Below, piece after piece: positions 1-5,790 of a stretch of DNA of 8,607 nucleotides; position 1 is the stretch's first letter; the number at the start of each line of letters is the position of its first letter. A program made the position numbers and the translations under genes. Below the pieces are notes generated by a model, which had not been told where the DNA came from, made no database searches, and worked only from the letters and a program-made list of their open reading frames with translations. Where the stretch lies: assembly GCA_039917655.1 (NCBI GenBank), contig JBDSJC010000118.1, forward strand, positions 1 to 8,607, given 5' to 3'. This DNA comes from PNKC01 sp039917655. Its GTDB lineage: Bacteria; Chloroflexota; Dehalococcoidia; Tepidiformales; Tepidiformaceae.

Positions 1-24
1 GACTTCACAAGAGAGACGCGCGAA

Positions 25-1440
25 ATGGCACCCAGCGACCTCTGCTTTCTTTCCGCAACTGAACTGTGCGCCCTCATGGACGCCCGACAGGCGTCGGCGG
101 TTGAGGTGATGGAAGCCCACCTCGCGCAAGTCGAACGCGTCAACCCCGCGGTCAACGCGATCGTCACCCACGTCCCGCGCGAGCAGGTGTTGGCCGCTGC
201 CCGCGCTTCCGACGACCGGCGAGCGCGAGGCGAGCCGGGCGGCCTGCTCGATGGGCTGCCGATCGCCCACAAAGACCTGTTCGATACGCGTGGCCTGCGC
301 ACCACCTACGGCTCGCCGATCTACCGCGACCACGTGCCCGTGGCCGATTCCCCGATCGTCGCCAGACTCAAGGCGGCGGGGGCGATAACGATCGGCAAGA
401 CCAATACGCCAGAGTTCGGCCTCGGCTCCCAGACCTTCAACGAAGTTTTCGGCGCAACCAACAACCCGTACGACCTCTCGAAGACCTGCGGTGGCAGTTC
501 GGGCGGCGCCGCCGTCGCCCTCGCCACCGGCATGCTCCCGATTGCGGATGGCTCGGATGTCGGCGGCTCGCTGCGAAACCCGGCGGGCTACTGCAACGTC
601 GTCGGCCTGCGCTCCTCTCCGGGTCGAGTGCCGGGCGCGGCCGGCTCCTGGGACCGGCTCGGCATCTCCGGCGCAATGGCCCGCAACGTAGCGGATGTGG
701 CGCTCGTAATGCAGGCGATCAGCGGCCCAGATTTGCGCTCGCCCTTGGCTTATGGCGAACCCGGCTCAATCTTTGCCGGTGACCTCCGCCGAGACTTTCG
801 CGGCACGAAAGTGGCCTGGAGCAGAGACCTCGGCGGTCTGCCAATCGACCCCCGGACCGCCGCCGTAATCGAGGCGAGCCGCCCGGCGTTCGCGGCCCTC
901 GGCTGCGAAATCGAGGACGCCGACCCGGACCTGGCGGGCGCGCCCGAAGCGTTCCGTGTGCAGCGCGCGGTGAACATGGTGGCGAGGTTTGCCAACCTCC
1001 TGCGCGACCACCGGGCCCAGCTCAAGGACACGGCCATCTGGAATATTGAGGAGGGCCTCGCCCTCACCGGCGAAGAGATCGCCGCCGCCGAAACCCTCCG
1101 CCAGGCACTCTTCGTACGCATGCACGCCTTTTTCGAACGCCACGAGTTCCTCATCTGCCCGGTCAGCCAGGTCCCCCCATTCGACATCAACCAGCCCTAT
1201 GTTACCGAGATCAACGGCACGAAGATGGAGACCTACCTGGACTGGATGAAGTCCTGCTACCTCATCTCGGCGACCGGCCACCCGGCGATCTCAGTGCCCT
1301 GCGGCTTTACCCCGGAGGGGCTGCCGGTCGGCGTCCAGATCGTCGGGCGCTACCGCGACGAATTCGGGTTGCTACAGTTCGCGCACGCCTTCGAACAAGC
1401 CACGCGTTGGGGGCGCACACGGCCCGCGGTCGCCCGGTGA
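25..1440 (+). CDS. Amidase signature (AS) family hydrolase, complete
   Basis: A 471-residue protein of the amidase signature family, which hydrolyses C-N bonds (amides, carbamates, ureas) through a Ser-cisSer-Lys triad. The triad is intact. The lysine is K83 in GLPIAHKDLFDT, the cis-serine is S158 in CGGSSGG (156-161), and the nucleophile is S182 in DVGGSLRNPA. The spacings K-to-cisSer (75) and cisSer-to-Ser (24) equal those I recall for fatty acid amide hydrolase (K142/S217/S241). The C-terminal part has the usual CPVSQVPPF and GHPAISVPCGF segments, and the length is normal for the family. I see no signal peptide, so it is probably cytoplasmic. The ATG at 25 follows a purine-rich GAGAGA at 11-16. 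The gene converges on the ABC permease gene, leaving 58 bp between stop codons. The substrate cannot be told from sequence. It is not GatA with confidence, because no gatB or gatC lies next to it. The family call is firm; any specific name would be a guess. Confidence 0.95.
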   Translation: MAPSDLCFLSATELCALMDARQASAVEVMEAHLAQVERVNPAVNAIVTHVPREQVLAAARASDDRRARGEPGGLLDGLPIAHKDLFDTRGLRTTYGSPIYRDHVPVADSPIVARLKAAGAITIGKTNTPEFGLGSQTFNEVFGATNNPYDLSKTCGGSSGGAAVALATGMLPIADGSDVGGSLRNPAGYCNVVGLRSSPGRVPGAAGSWDRLGISGAMARNVADVALVMQAISGPDLRSPLAYGEPGSIFAGDLRRDFRGTKVAWSRDLGGLPIDPRTAAVIEASRPAFAALGCEIEDADPDLAGAPEAFRVQRAVNMVARFANLLRDHRAQLKDTAIWNIEEGLALTGEEIAAAETLRQALFVRMHAFFERHEFLICPVSQVPPFDINQPYVTEINGTKMETYLDWMKSCYLISATGHPAISVPCGFTPEGLPVGVQIVGRYRDEFGLLQFAHAFEQATRWGRTRPAVAR

Positions 1441-1498
1441 CCGGGTCTGCCGCCCTCTCGCCTTGTTCGGAGCGTCTCGGGAGAATGGGCTTGGCTGG

Positions 1499-2764
1499 CT
1501 ACTCGTTGCGCAGCGCCGTGATCGGGTCCAGGCGGCTGGCCCGGTAGGCCGGGTAGCTGCCGCTGACCGCGCCGATGCCCGCTGATACCGCGAACGCCAC
1601 GCCCACGCTCCATGGCTGGATCACCGTCGTCATCACCTGGCCGGCGATCTCCCGCCCATCAATACCCAACGCCACCGACATGCCGGCGGCGATGCCCAGC
1701 AGCCCGCCGCCGATGCACAACGCAAGCGCCTCCGTCACGAACTGGAGGATGATGTCCCGCCCGCGTGCGCCCACCGCGCGCCGGATGCCGATCTCGCGCG
1801 TCCGCTCGGTGACGCTGACGAGCATGATGTTCATCACGCCGATGCCGCCAACCACGAGCGAGATGCCGGCGATGCTGCCGAGCAGGATCGAAAGCGTGCG
1901 GGAGACTTCGCCCGCCGCACCGACAAGGTCGTCCTGGCTCTGGATCGTGAAGTCAGGCGCCTCGGAGGTGTGGCGCTGGGAGAGCAGGCTGCTCACCTGC
2001 CCCTCGACGGCCTTCTGGTCGGCGCCCTTCGCCGTCTGCACGTTGATCTGGTTGACATTGATCTCGCCGGTGGGGTTGCGCACCACGCCGATCCGGCTCT
2101 GCAGCGTGGAGACGGGCGCGAAGACGTAACCGTCCTGAGTGCCGCCGCCCGAGCCACCTTTCGCCGCCATCACGCCGACAACCTTGAAGTTGAAGTTGAT
2201 CCGGCCGCCGAGCGAGAGGCGCACCGTCTGCCCTAGCGCACCGCCGTCGGGGAAGAGCGTTTTGGAAATCTCCGACCCGAGCACGAGGTTGAGCGACTTC
2301 TTGTCGATATCTGCCTGCGTGATGAACGAGCCTTCGGCCAACGGCGCCGAGCGGACCACGGAGTACTCGGGCGTCGTCCCGATGAGCGTCACGCCCTGGT
2401 TGTTCGCCCCGGCGATCGCCTGCACTTCAACGCTGATCTGCGGCGCCACGCCCGCCACTCCGGGAAGATTCGCCGCTGCCAGCGCATCGGAGTCGCTCTT
2501 CGTGAGGGTCGACGCGGAACCGGGCGCGCCACGCGCTCCTCCGCCACCAGGGCCGGCCGCCGCCGCCGCTGGCTTGATGAAGATCAGGTCAGTGCCGAGC
2601 CCGCGAATCTGGTCCTGCACGCCCTTCTGCGCCCCCTGCCCAACGGCAATCAGGACGATCACCGAGCCCACGCCGATCACCATACCCAGCGTGGTCAGGA
2701 TGCTGCGCAGACCGTTCGCGGCGATCGCCCGGATGGAGACGCGGAGGGCGTCGAACGGGCTCAC
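1499..2764 (-). CDS. MacB-type ABC transporter permease (FtsX/MacB_PCD fold)
   Basis: A 421-residue permease of the MacB/FtsX (type VII ABC) family. These proteins couple cytoplasmic ATP hydrolysis to movement of an extracytoplasmic domain that drives substrate out through a partner adaptor. It has one N-terminal membrane helix (about 21-42), a large extracytoplasmic domain (about 45-285), then three helices (about 291-316, 341-366, 385-405). The cytoplasmic loop ERTREIGIRRAVGA (320-333) and the C-terminal YPAYRASRLDPITALRNE are family signatures. It has no fused ATPase domain, unlike E. coli MacB. A Gly/Ala/Pro-rich stretch follows the first strand (about 65-84). The start is GTG at 2764, and its GTGA overlaps the ATPase stop by 4 bases, so it is the last gene of the operon and probably translationally coupled. 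The substrate is unknown. A lipoprotein-releasing (LolCE-like) role is less likely, because a HlyD-type adaptor is encoded with it. Confidence 0.93.
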   Translation of the reverse strand: MSPFDALRVSIRAIAANGLRSILTTLGMVIGVGSVIVLIAVGQGAQKGVQDQIRGLGTDLIFIKPAAAAAGPGGGGARGAPGSASTLTKSDSDALAAANLPGVAGVAPQISVEVQAIAGANNQGVTLIGTTPEYSVVRSAPLAEGSFITQADIDKKSLNLVLGSEISKTLFPDGGALGQTVRLSLGGRINFNFKVVGVMAAKGGSGGGTQDGYVFAPVSTLQSRIGVVRNPTGEINVNQINVQTAKGADQKAVEGQVSSLLSQRHTSEAPDFTIQSQDDLVGAAGEVSRTLSILLGSIAGISLVVGGIGVMNIMLVSVTERTREIGIRRAVGARGRDIILQFVTEALALCIGGGLLGIAAGMSVALGIDGREIAGQVMTTVIQPWSVGVAFAVSAGIGAVSGSYPAYRASRLDPITALRNE

Positions 2765-3447
2765 GAGGCGATCCCGTACTTTCGCGTGTCCTCCACCACC
2801 CGGCCATCGCGCATCCGCACCGTGCGGTCAGCATAGGCGGCAACCTCTGGTTCGTGGGTGACGAGGATCACCGTGATGTTGTGTTCGCGCACCAGCGAGG
2901 TGAAGATCTCCATCACCTCTTGGCCAGTCGCGGTGTCCAGCGCCCCGGTAGGCTCGTCCGCGAGCACCACCCGCGGGTTGACCACCAGCGCGCGGGCGAT
3001 CGCCACACGCTGTTGTTGGCCGCCGGAGAGTTGCGTGGGTTTGTGATCCATGCGGTCCGCCAGCCCAACGCGCGCGAGGGCGCCCTTGGCCAGCTTTCGC
3101 CGCCCGCGCACCGACTGGTAAACCATCGGCAGTTCCACCTGTTCGATCGCGCTCATCCGGGGCAGGAGGTTGAACTGCTGAAAGACGAAGCCGAACTCGC
3201 GGCTGCGGAGCCGCGCCCGCCCGTCGTCCGACGTCTTGCCGATGTCCCGGCCTTCGAAGAGATAACGCCCGTGCGTCGGCCGGTCCAGCATCCCGAGGAT
3301 GTTCATCATCGTGCTCTTGCCCGAACCGGAGTGGCCCATGATCGCGACATACTCGCCACGCCCGATCTCGAGGTCAACCGAATCGAGCGCGCGGATCTCT
3401 TGGGTGCCCGCGCGGTACACCTTCGAGACCGACTCCAGCGTGATCAT
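2761..3447 (-). CDS. ABC transporter ATP-binding protein (MacB/LolD type)
   Basis: A 228-residue nucleotide-binding subunit that powers the adjacent permease from the cytoplasmic face. All ABC motifs are present: Walker A GHSGSGKST (38-46), Q-loop in FVFQQF (Q90/Q91), signature LSGGQQQ (140-146), Walker B VVLADE (160-165, catalytic E165), D-loop GALD (168-171) and switch histidine H198 in VTHEP. NLLPRMSAIEQVELPMVY (93-110) is typical of the LolD/MacB/FtsE group. The length is standard for a stand-alone subunit. The ATG at 3447 shares ATGA with the stop codon of the upstream adaptor gene, and its own stop overlaps the permease GTG. The only purine-rich sequence before the ATG lies inside a perfect inverted repeat (see 3450-3468), consistent with expression coupled to the adaptor. 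Its role in efflux or export is inferred from the operon. Confidence 0.97.
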   Translation of the reverse strand: MITLESVSKVYRAGTQEIRALDSVDLEIGRGEYVAIMGHSGSGKSTMMNILGMLDRPTHGRYLFEGRDIGKTSDDGRARLRSREFGFVFQQFNLLPRMSAIEQVELPMVYQSVRGRRKLAKGALARVGLADRMDHKPTQLSGGQQQRVAIARALVVNPRVVLADEPTGALDTATGQEVMEIFTSLVREHNITVILVTHEPEVAAYADRTVRMRDGRVVEDTRKYGIAS

Positions 3448-5438
3448 CGGACACCGCCGGCCGGTGTCGGTTGCCGGCCGCCTGCCGGTGCGGCGGTGCG
3501 GCTGGCTGTCGCCGCCGAGGCCACGGCAGTGGTGCCGATCTGCACCACATCGCCTTCAACCAGTCCGGTGAGGATCGCGGTGCTTGTGCTGTCCGTCCCG
3601 CCCGTGGTCACAGTGCGCTGTTCGAGCGTGCCGTCTGGGAGCTTCAGGTTGACCACGCTTGTGCGCCCGGAGCGCTTGATCGCCGTCGTCGGCAGCAGTA
3701 GGGCATCGTCGGTGACGCTCAGGACAACGGTCACGCTGGCCGTCATGCCTGGCGATGGCAATGGGGCGTTCGCAATCTGGGCCAGTAACCCTGCCCCGCC
3801 GCCCGCGCCGGGCGTACGGCCAGCTGCCGCCGCGCCGGGTGTGCGATTGGCCGCGGGAGTGCGTTGGGCGCCGCCCTGTGCACCCGCGGCTCCTGCGCCC
3901 GCTGCTCCCTGGAAGCCTCCGGCCGCCCCGCCCCCGCCTGCCACGTTCGCTGGAACTGTTCGCGCGCTGCCGCCGGCCGTAGTCAGCACCGACGAGATCT
4001 GCTGGAGTCCCGCCGCGTTCGCCGCAAGGTCCGGCCCGCGCAGGATCTGCGCTTGCACGGGGTAGGTCACGATCCCTTGGGTGACCGTCGGCGTGGTGCT
4101 CACTCCGGTGATCTTCAAAAGATAGAAGTTGCTCGCCAGCGCATCGAACGTGGCCACGCCGTACTGTCCAGGCTTCAGGCTGGACAGATCCGTCTCCGAA
4201 ACGGTGAGGTCAATACGCACACCGTCGGGGTTCGTCAGCGTGATCGCGGCGGTGCTCGCGCCCACCTGGTCACCAACATTGATCGCCACCGCGCCGACCG
4301 CCCCGGCGTACGGCGCGCGGAGGACCAGCGCGTCGTACGCGTCTTGCTGCTGCTGAAGCGAAATCTGCGACTGCTTGACACTCTCCGACTGCAACGCGAT
4401 GTCCGCGGCGGTCGTGCCGGCGTTCACCTGGTCCAGCTTCGCCTGCGCGGTCAGCAGACCCGCCTGTGCCGTCACGAGTCCCGCCTGCGCGGTCGTCACC
4501 GAGGCCTGGAGCTGGGCGAGGTCGGACGCACTTATCGCGGCGTACAGTGCCGTTCGCTTCGCTTTTGCCGTATCGATGTTGTTCTGTGCGGTGACAATCG
4601 CATTCTTCGCATTGAGGTACGCGGTGTTAGCCGAAAAGAGGCTCGTGACGGCACTCGCTATTGCGTTGCCCTGTGATGCGCTGCCTGGCGGGTTACGCAG
4701 TTCGGCGTTCAGGCTGGCGATCTTCAAGTCCGCAAGTGGAATGTCCTGTGAGTAACAGACATCGACGAGGATTGCAGGGAGCACGCAGTAGTTGCGCTGC
4801 GCTCCCAGCAAACCAGTCCACGTTGAATCAATTTGATTGTTGCTGGTGGTCAAGGCGATTTCTGCGGAGCTGACGGCTGCGTTGGCGGTCAGCACGTCGG
4901 CGTCCGCTGGGCCCGCAGTTGCCTTGACGACGTTCGCCTGTGTAGAAGCGATCTGCGCCTGTGCTGAAGCCACCTGGCCCAGCGCCGATGACACGGACTG
5001 CTGCGCGCTCGCGACGTCCGCCGCCTTCGGGGGTTCCATCAACTGCTGCAGCTTGATCTGCGCAACTACCAGGCTCGATCGCGACGATTCGAGTTTGCGG
5101 CTTGCGTCCCGGTCATCAAGCCGCCCCAACTCCTGCCCGGCTGTCACCTTGTCGCCCACCGCCACGCTGATCGTCTTCACCTGGCCACTCGCCTGGAATG
5201 TGAGCTTGGTAGTCAGCGTTGAAGCGGCCGTGCCGTTGGTGGTGAACGAACTCAATAGCTGCCCTTTGGTCACCGTGGCGTCCGTGGTTGTGGCGACCGC
5301 CGCCGCGGGCGTGTCATCCCGGAAGCCAAAGTAGTAGGCCGCGTAGGCGCCCCCTCCGACAACCCCGAGGAGTATGGCGAGGGTGACAATCCGCCGGACC
5401 CACGGCCGGCCATCGTCGAGATCGGTGCTGAGCGTCAT
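3444..5438 (-). CDS. HlyD/MacA-type membrane-anchored efflux adaptor with long coiled-coil hairpin
   Basis: First gene of the exporter operon, 664 residues, longer than typical MacA (about 370-400). It has a short basic cytoplasmic N-terminus and one membrane anchor (about 17-38). The two halves of a biotinyl-lipoyl domain are at about 79-111 (QVKTISVAVGDKVTAGQELG) and about 371-403 (LRAPYAGAVGAVAINVGDQV). Between them lies an unusually long Ala/Gln-rich coiled-coil region (about 115-370). A beta-barrel segment follows (about 405-470), then a Gly/Ala/Pro-rich linker (about 498-551), and then a membrane-proximal domain (about 560-640, PLPSPGMTASVTVVLSV and LLLPTTAIKRSGRTSVV). The tail is again Ala/Pro/Gly-rich. 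In the family, the adaptor docks on the permease and directs substrate outward; no TolC-like gene is in the window. Odd points are a cysteine pair (C218, C228) in a lower-GC section of the hairpin and a 7-residue tandem repeat (315-335). The ATG at 5438 has only a weak, distant GAGG upstream. The substrate is unknown. Confidence 0.92.
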   Translation of the reverse strand: MTLSTDLDDGRPWVRRIVTLAILLGVVGGGAYAAYYFGFRDDTPAAAVATTTDATVTKGQLLSSFTTNGTAASTLTTKLTFQASGQVKTISVAVGDKVTAGQELGRLDDRDASRKLESSRSSLVVAQIKLQQLMEPPKAADVASAQQSVSSALGQVASAQAQIASTQANVVKATAGPADADVLTANAAVSSAEIALTTSNNQIDSTWTGLLGAQRNYCVLPAILVDVCYSQDIPLADLKIASLNAELRNPPGSASQGNAIASAVTSLFSANTAYLNAKNAIVTAQNNIDTAKAKRTALYAAISASDLAQLQASVTTAQAGLVTAQAGLLTAQAKLDQVNAGTTAADIALQSESVKQSQISLQQQQDAYDALVLRAPYAGAVGAVAINVGDQVGASTAAITLTNPDGVRIDLTVSETDLSSLKPGQYGVATFDALASNFYLLKITGVSTTPTVTQGIVTYPVQAQILRGPDLAANAAGLQQISSVLTTAGGSARTVPANVAGGGGAAGGFQGAAGAGAAGAQGGAQRTPAANRTPGAAAAGRTPGAGGGAGLLAQIANAPLPSPGMTASVTVVLSVTDDALLLPTTAIKRSGRTSVVNLKLPDGTLEQRTVTTGGTDSTSTAILTGLVEGDVVQIGTTAVASAATASRTAAPAGGRQPTPAGGVR
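3450..3468 (-). promoter_or_regulatory. Hairpin just before the ATPase start codon, possible translational coupling element
   Basis: A perfect 7-base inverted repeat, GACACCG-5nt-CGGTGTC, ends 2 bases before the ATG (3447) of the ATPase gene in the minus-strand mRNA. It lies within the last codons of the adaptor gene. The GGCGGTG that could act as a weak ribosome binding site is partly in the 3' arm, so the structure would mask it until a ribosome finishing the adaptor opens it. The repeat is read directly; the function is inference. It also encodes the adaptor tail (PAGGV), so codon choice in GC-rich DNA could create it by chance. Confidence 0.35.
4434..4496 (-). repeat. Three tandem 21-bp units encoding heptads in the adaptor coiled coil
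   Basis: Residues 315-335 of the adaptor read TTAQAGL, VTAQAGL, LTAQAKL: three tandem 7-residue units matching three 21-bp DNA units that are similar but not identical. On the plus strand each unit begins near CGCCTG(C/T)GC. The repeat extends the hairpin by two helical turns per unit, which fits growth of the coiled coil by in-frame duplication. Confidence 0.8.
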
Positions 5439-5501
5439 AGTTTGGGCGAACCTCGGTGTGGTTGGTGCGGACCGCGAGTTGAGACTCCGCCTTGAGGCCG
5501 A

Positions 5502-5530
5502 ATCGTATTCCCGCCGCCGCTTTACGTCAT
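5502..5530 (-). promoter_or_regulatory. Candidate sigma-70-type promoter for the exporter operon
   Basis: Read on the minus strand, ATGACG (5525-5530; 4 of 6 to TTGACA) and TACGAT (5502-5507; 4 of 6 to TATAAT) are separated by exactly 17 bp. This would start transcription near 5495, giving a leader of about 57 bases before the adaptor ATG at 5438. It is the best pair I found in the gap. Two 4-of-6 hexamers are only moderate support. Confidence 0.35.
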
Positions 5531-5543
5531 GAGAAATCTCTCA
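5530..5543. promoter_or_regulatory. Inverted repeat TGAGA-N4-TCTCA, possible operator
   Basis: A 5-base inverted repeat with a 4-base spacer, touching the candidate -35 of the exporter promoter. Such a position fits a repressor or activator site controlling one or both divergent units. No regulator gene lies in the window, and a 5-base arm can occur by chance, so the operator role is inference. Confidence 0.3.
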
Positions 5544-5790
5544 CGCGCCGAGGCTCCGGGCGGCACGAAGGGAAACTCCACTTGAACGCGGCGCGGCCTG
5601 CTGTTCGTGCGATGGACTGTGCGCCGAAAAAGTGACGGACTGTTGGCTTCAGGCCATGGCTTTTTTGTGTCGTTCGGGAAGCGGCGCGGGTTGCCGTCCG
5701 GTGAGAGAGAGGCGACGGTTCAGCAGTCCTCCGAACCGACGACCGCACCAGCGATTGGTTCGGGCGGGGACTCGGCGATACGCTCGGGCC

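Larger units (their letters stand above)
5439..5790. other. Divergent intergenic region between adaptor operon and glycosidase-like gene
   Basis: This 352-bp stretch separates the minus-strand adaptor start (5438) from the preferred plus-strand start (GTG 5791). It holds a candidate minus-strand promoter (5502-5530) and an overlapping inverted repeat (5530-5543). In the plus direction I see no convincing -35/-10 pair. Reading frame is open from 5632 (GTG) through the gene, but the 53 extra residues are Arg-rich and look untranslated. A T6 run at 5661-5666 follows GCCATGGC, but the stem is too short for a terminator. Confidence 0.6.

Noticed and set aside
315..335. Adaptor heptad repeat as a CRISPR-like or slipped array elsewhere in the window
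   Set aside because: No direct repeats of 20-40 bp with regular unique spacers occur anywhere in the window; the only 21-bp repeats are coding and contiguous (4434-4496).
25..1440. Amidase as GatA, the glutamyl-tRNA(Gln) amidotransferase subunit
   Set aside because: The triad is shared by the whole family, no gatB or gatC is adjacent, and nothing seen is specific to GatA.
1433..1445. CCCGG-TGA-CCGGG hairpin at the amidase stop codon as an intrinsic terminator
   Set aside because: The stem is only 5 bases and no T run follows; no convincing terminator is visible in the 58-bp convergent gap 1441-1498.
2854..4065. A 403-codon plus-strand open frame opposite the ATPase and adaptor genes
   Set aside because: It is antisense to two well-supported genes with full ABC and adaptor motifs; its product is Arg/Pro/Ala-rich with no recognisable domain, typical of GC-rich shadow frames.
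3864..4676. A 270-codon plus-strand open frame opposite the adaptor
   Set aside because: It is a shadow of the adaptor reading frame; its product is Arg/His/Leu-rich without domains.
5653..5666. GCCATGGC followed by six T as a terminator
   Set aside because: A 4-base stem with no loop cannot form a stable hairpin; it lies upstream of the glycosidase-like gene where no plus-strand gene ends.
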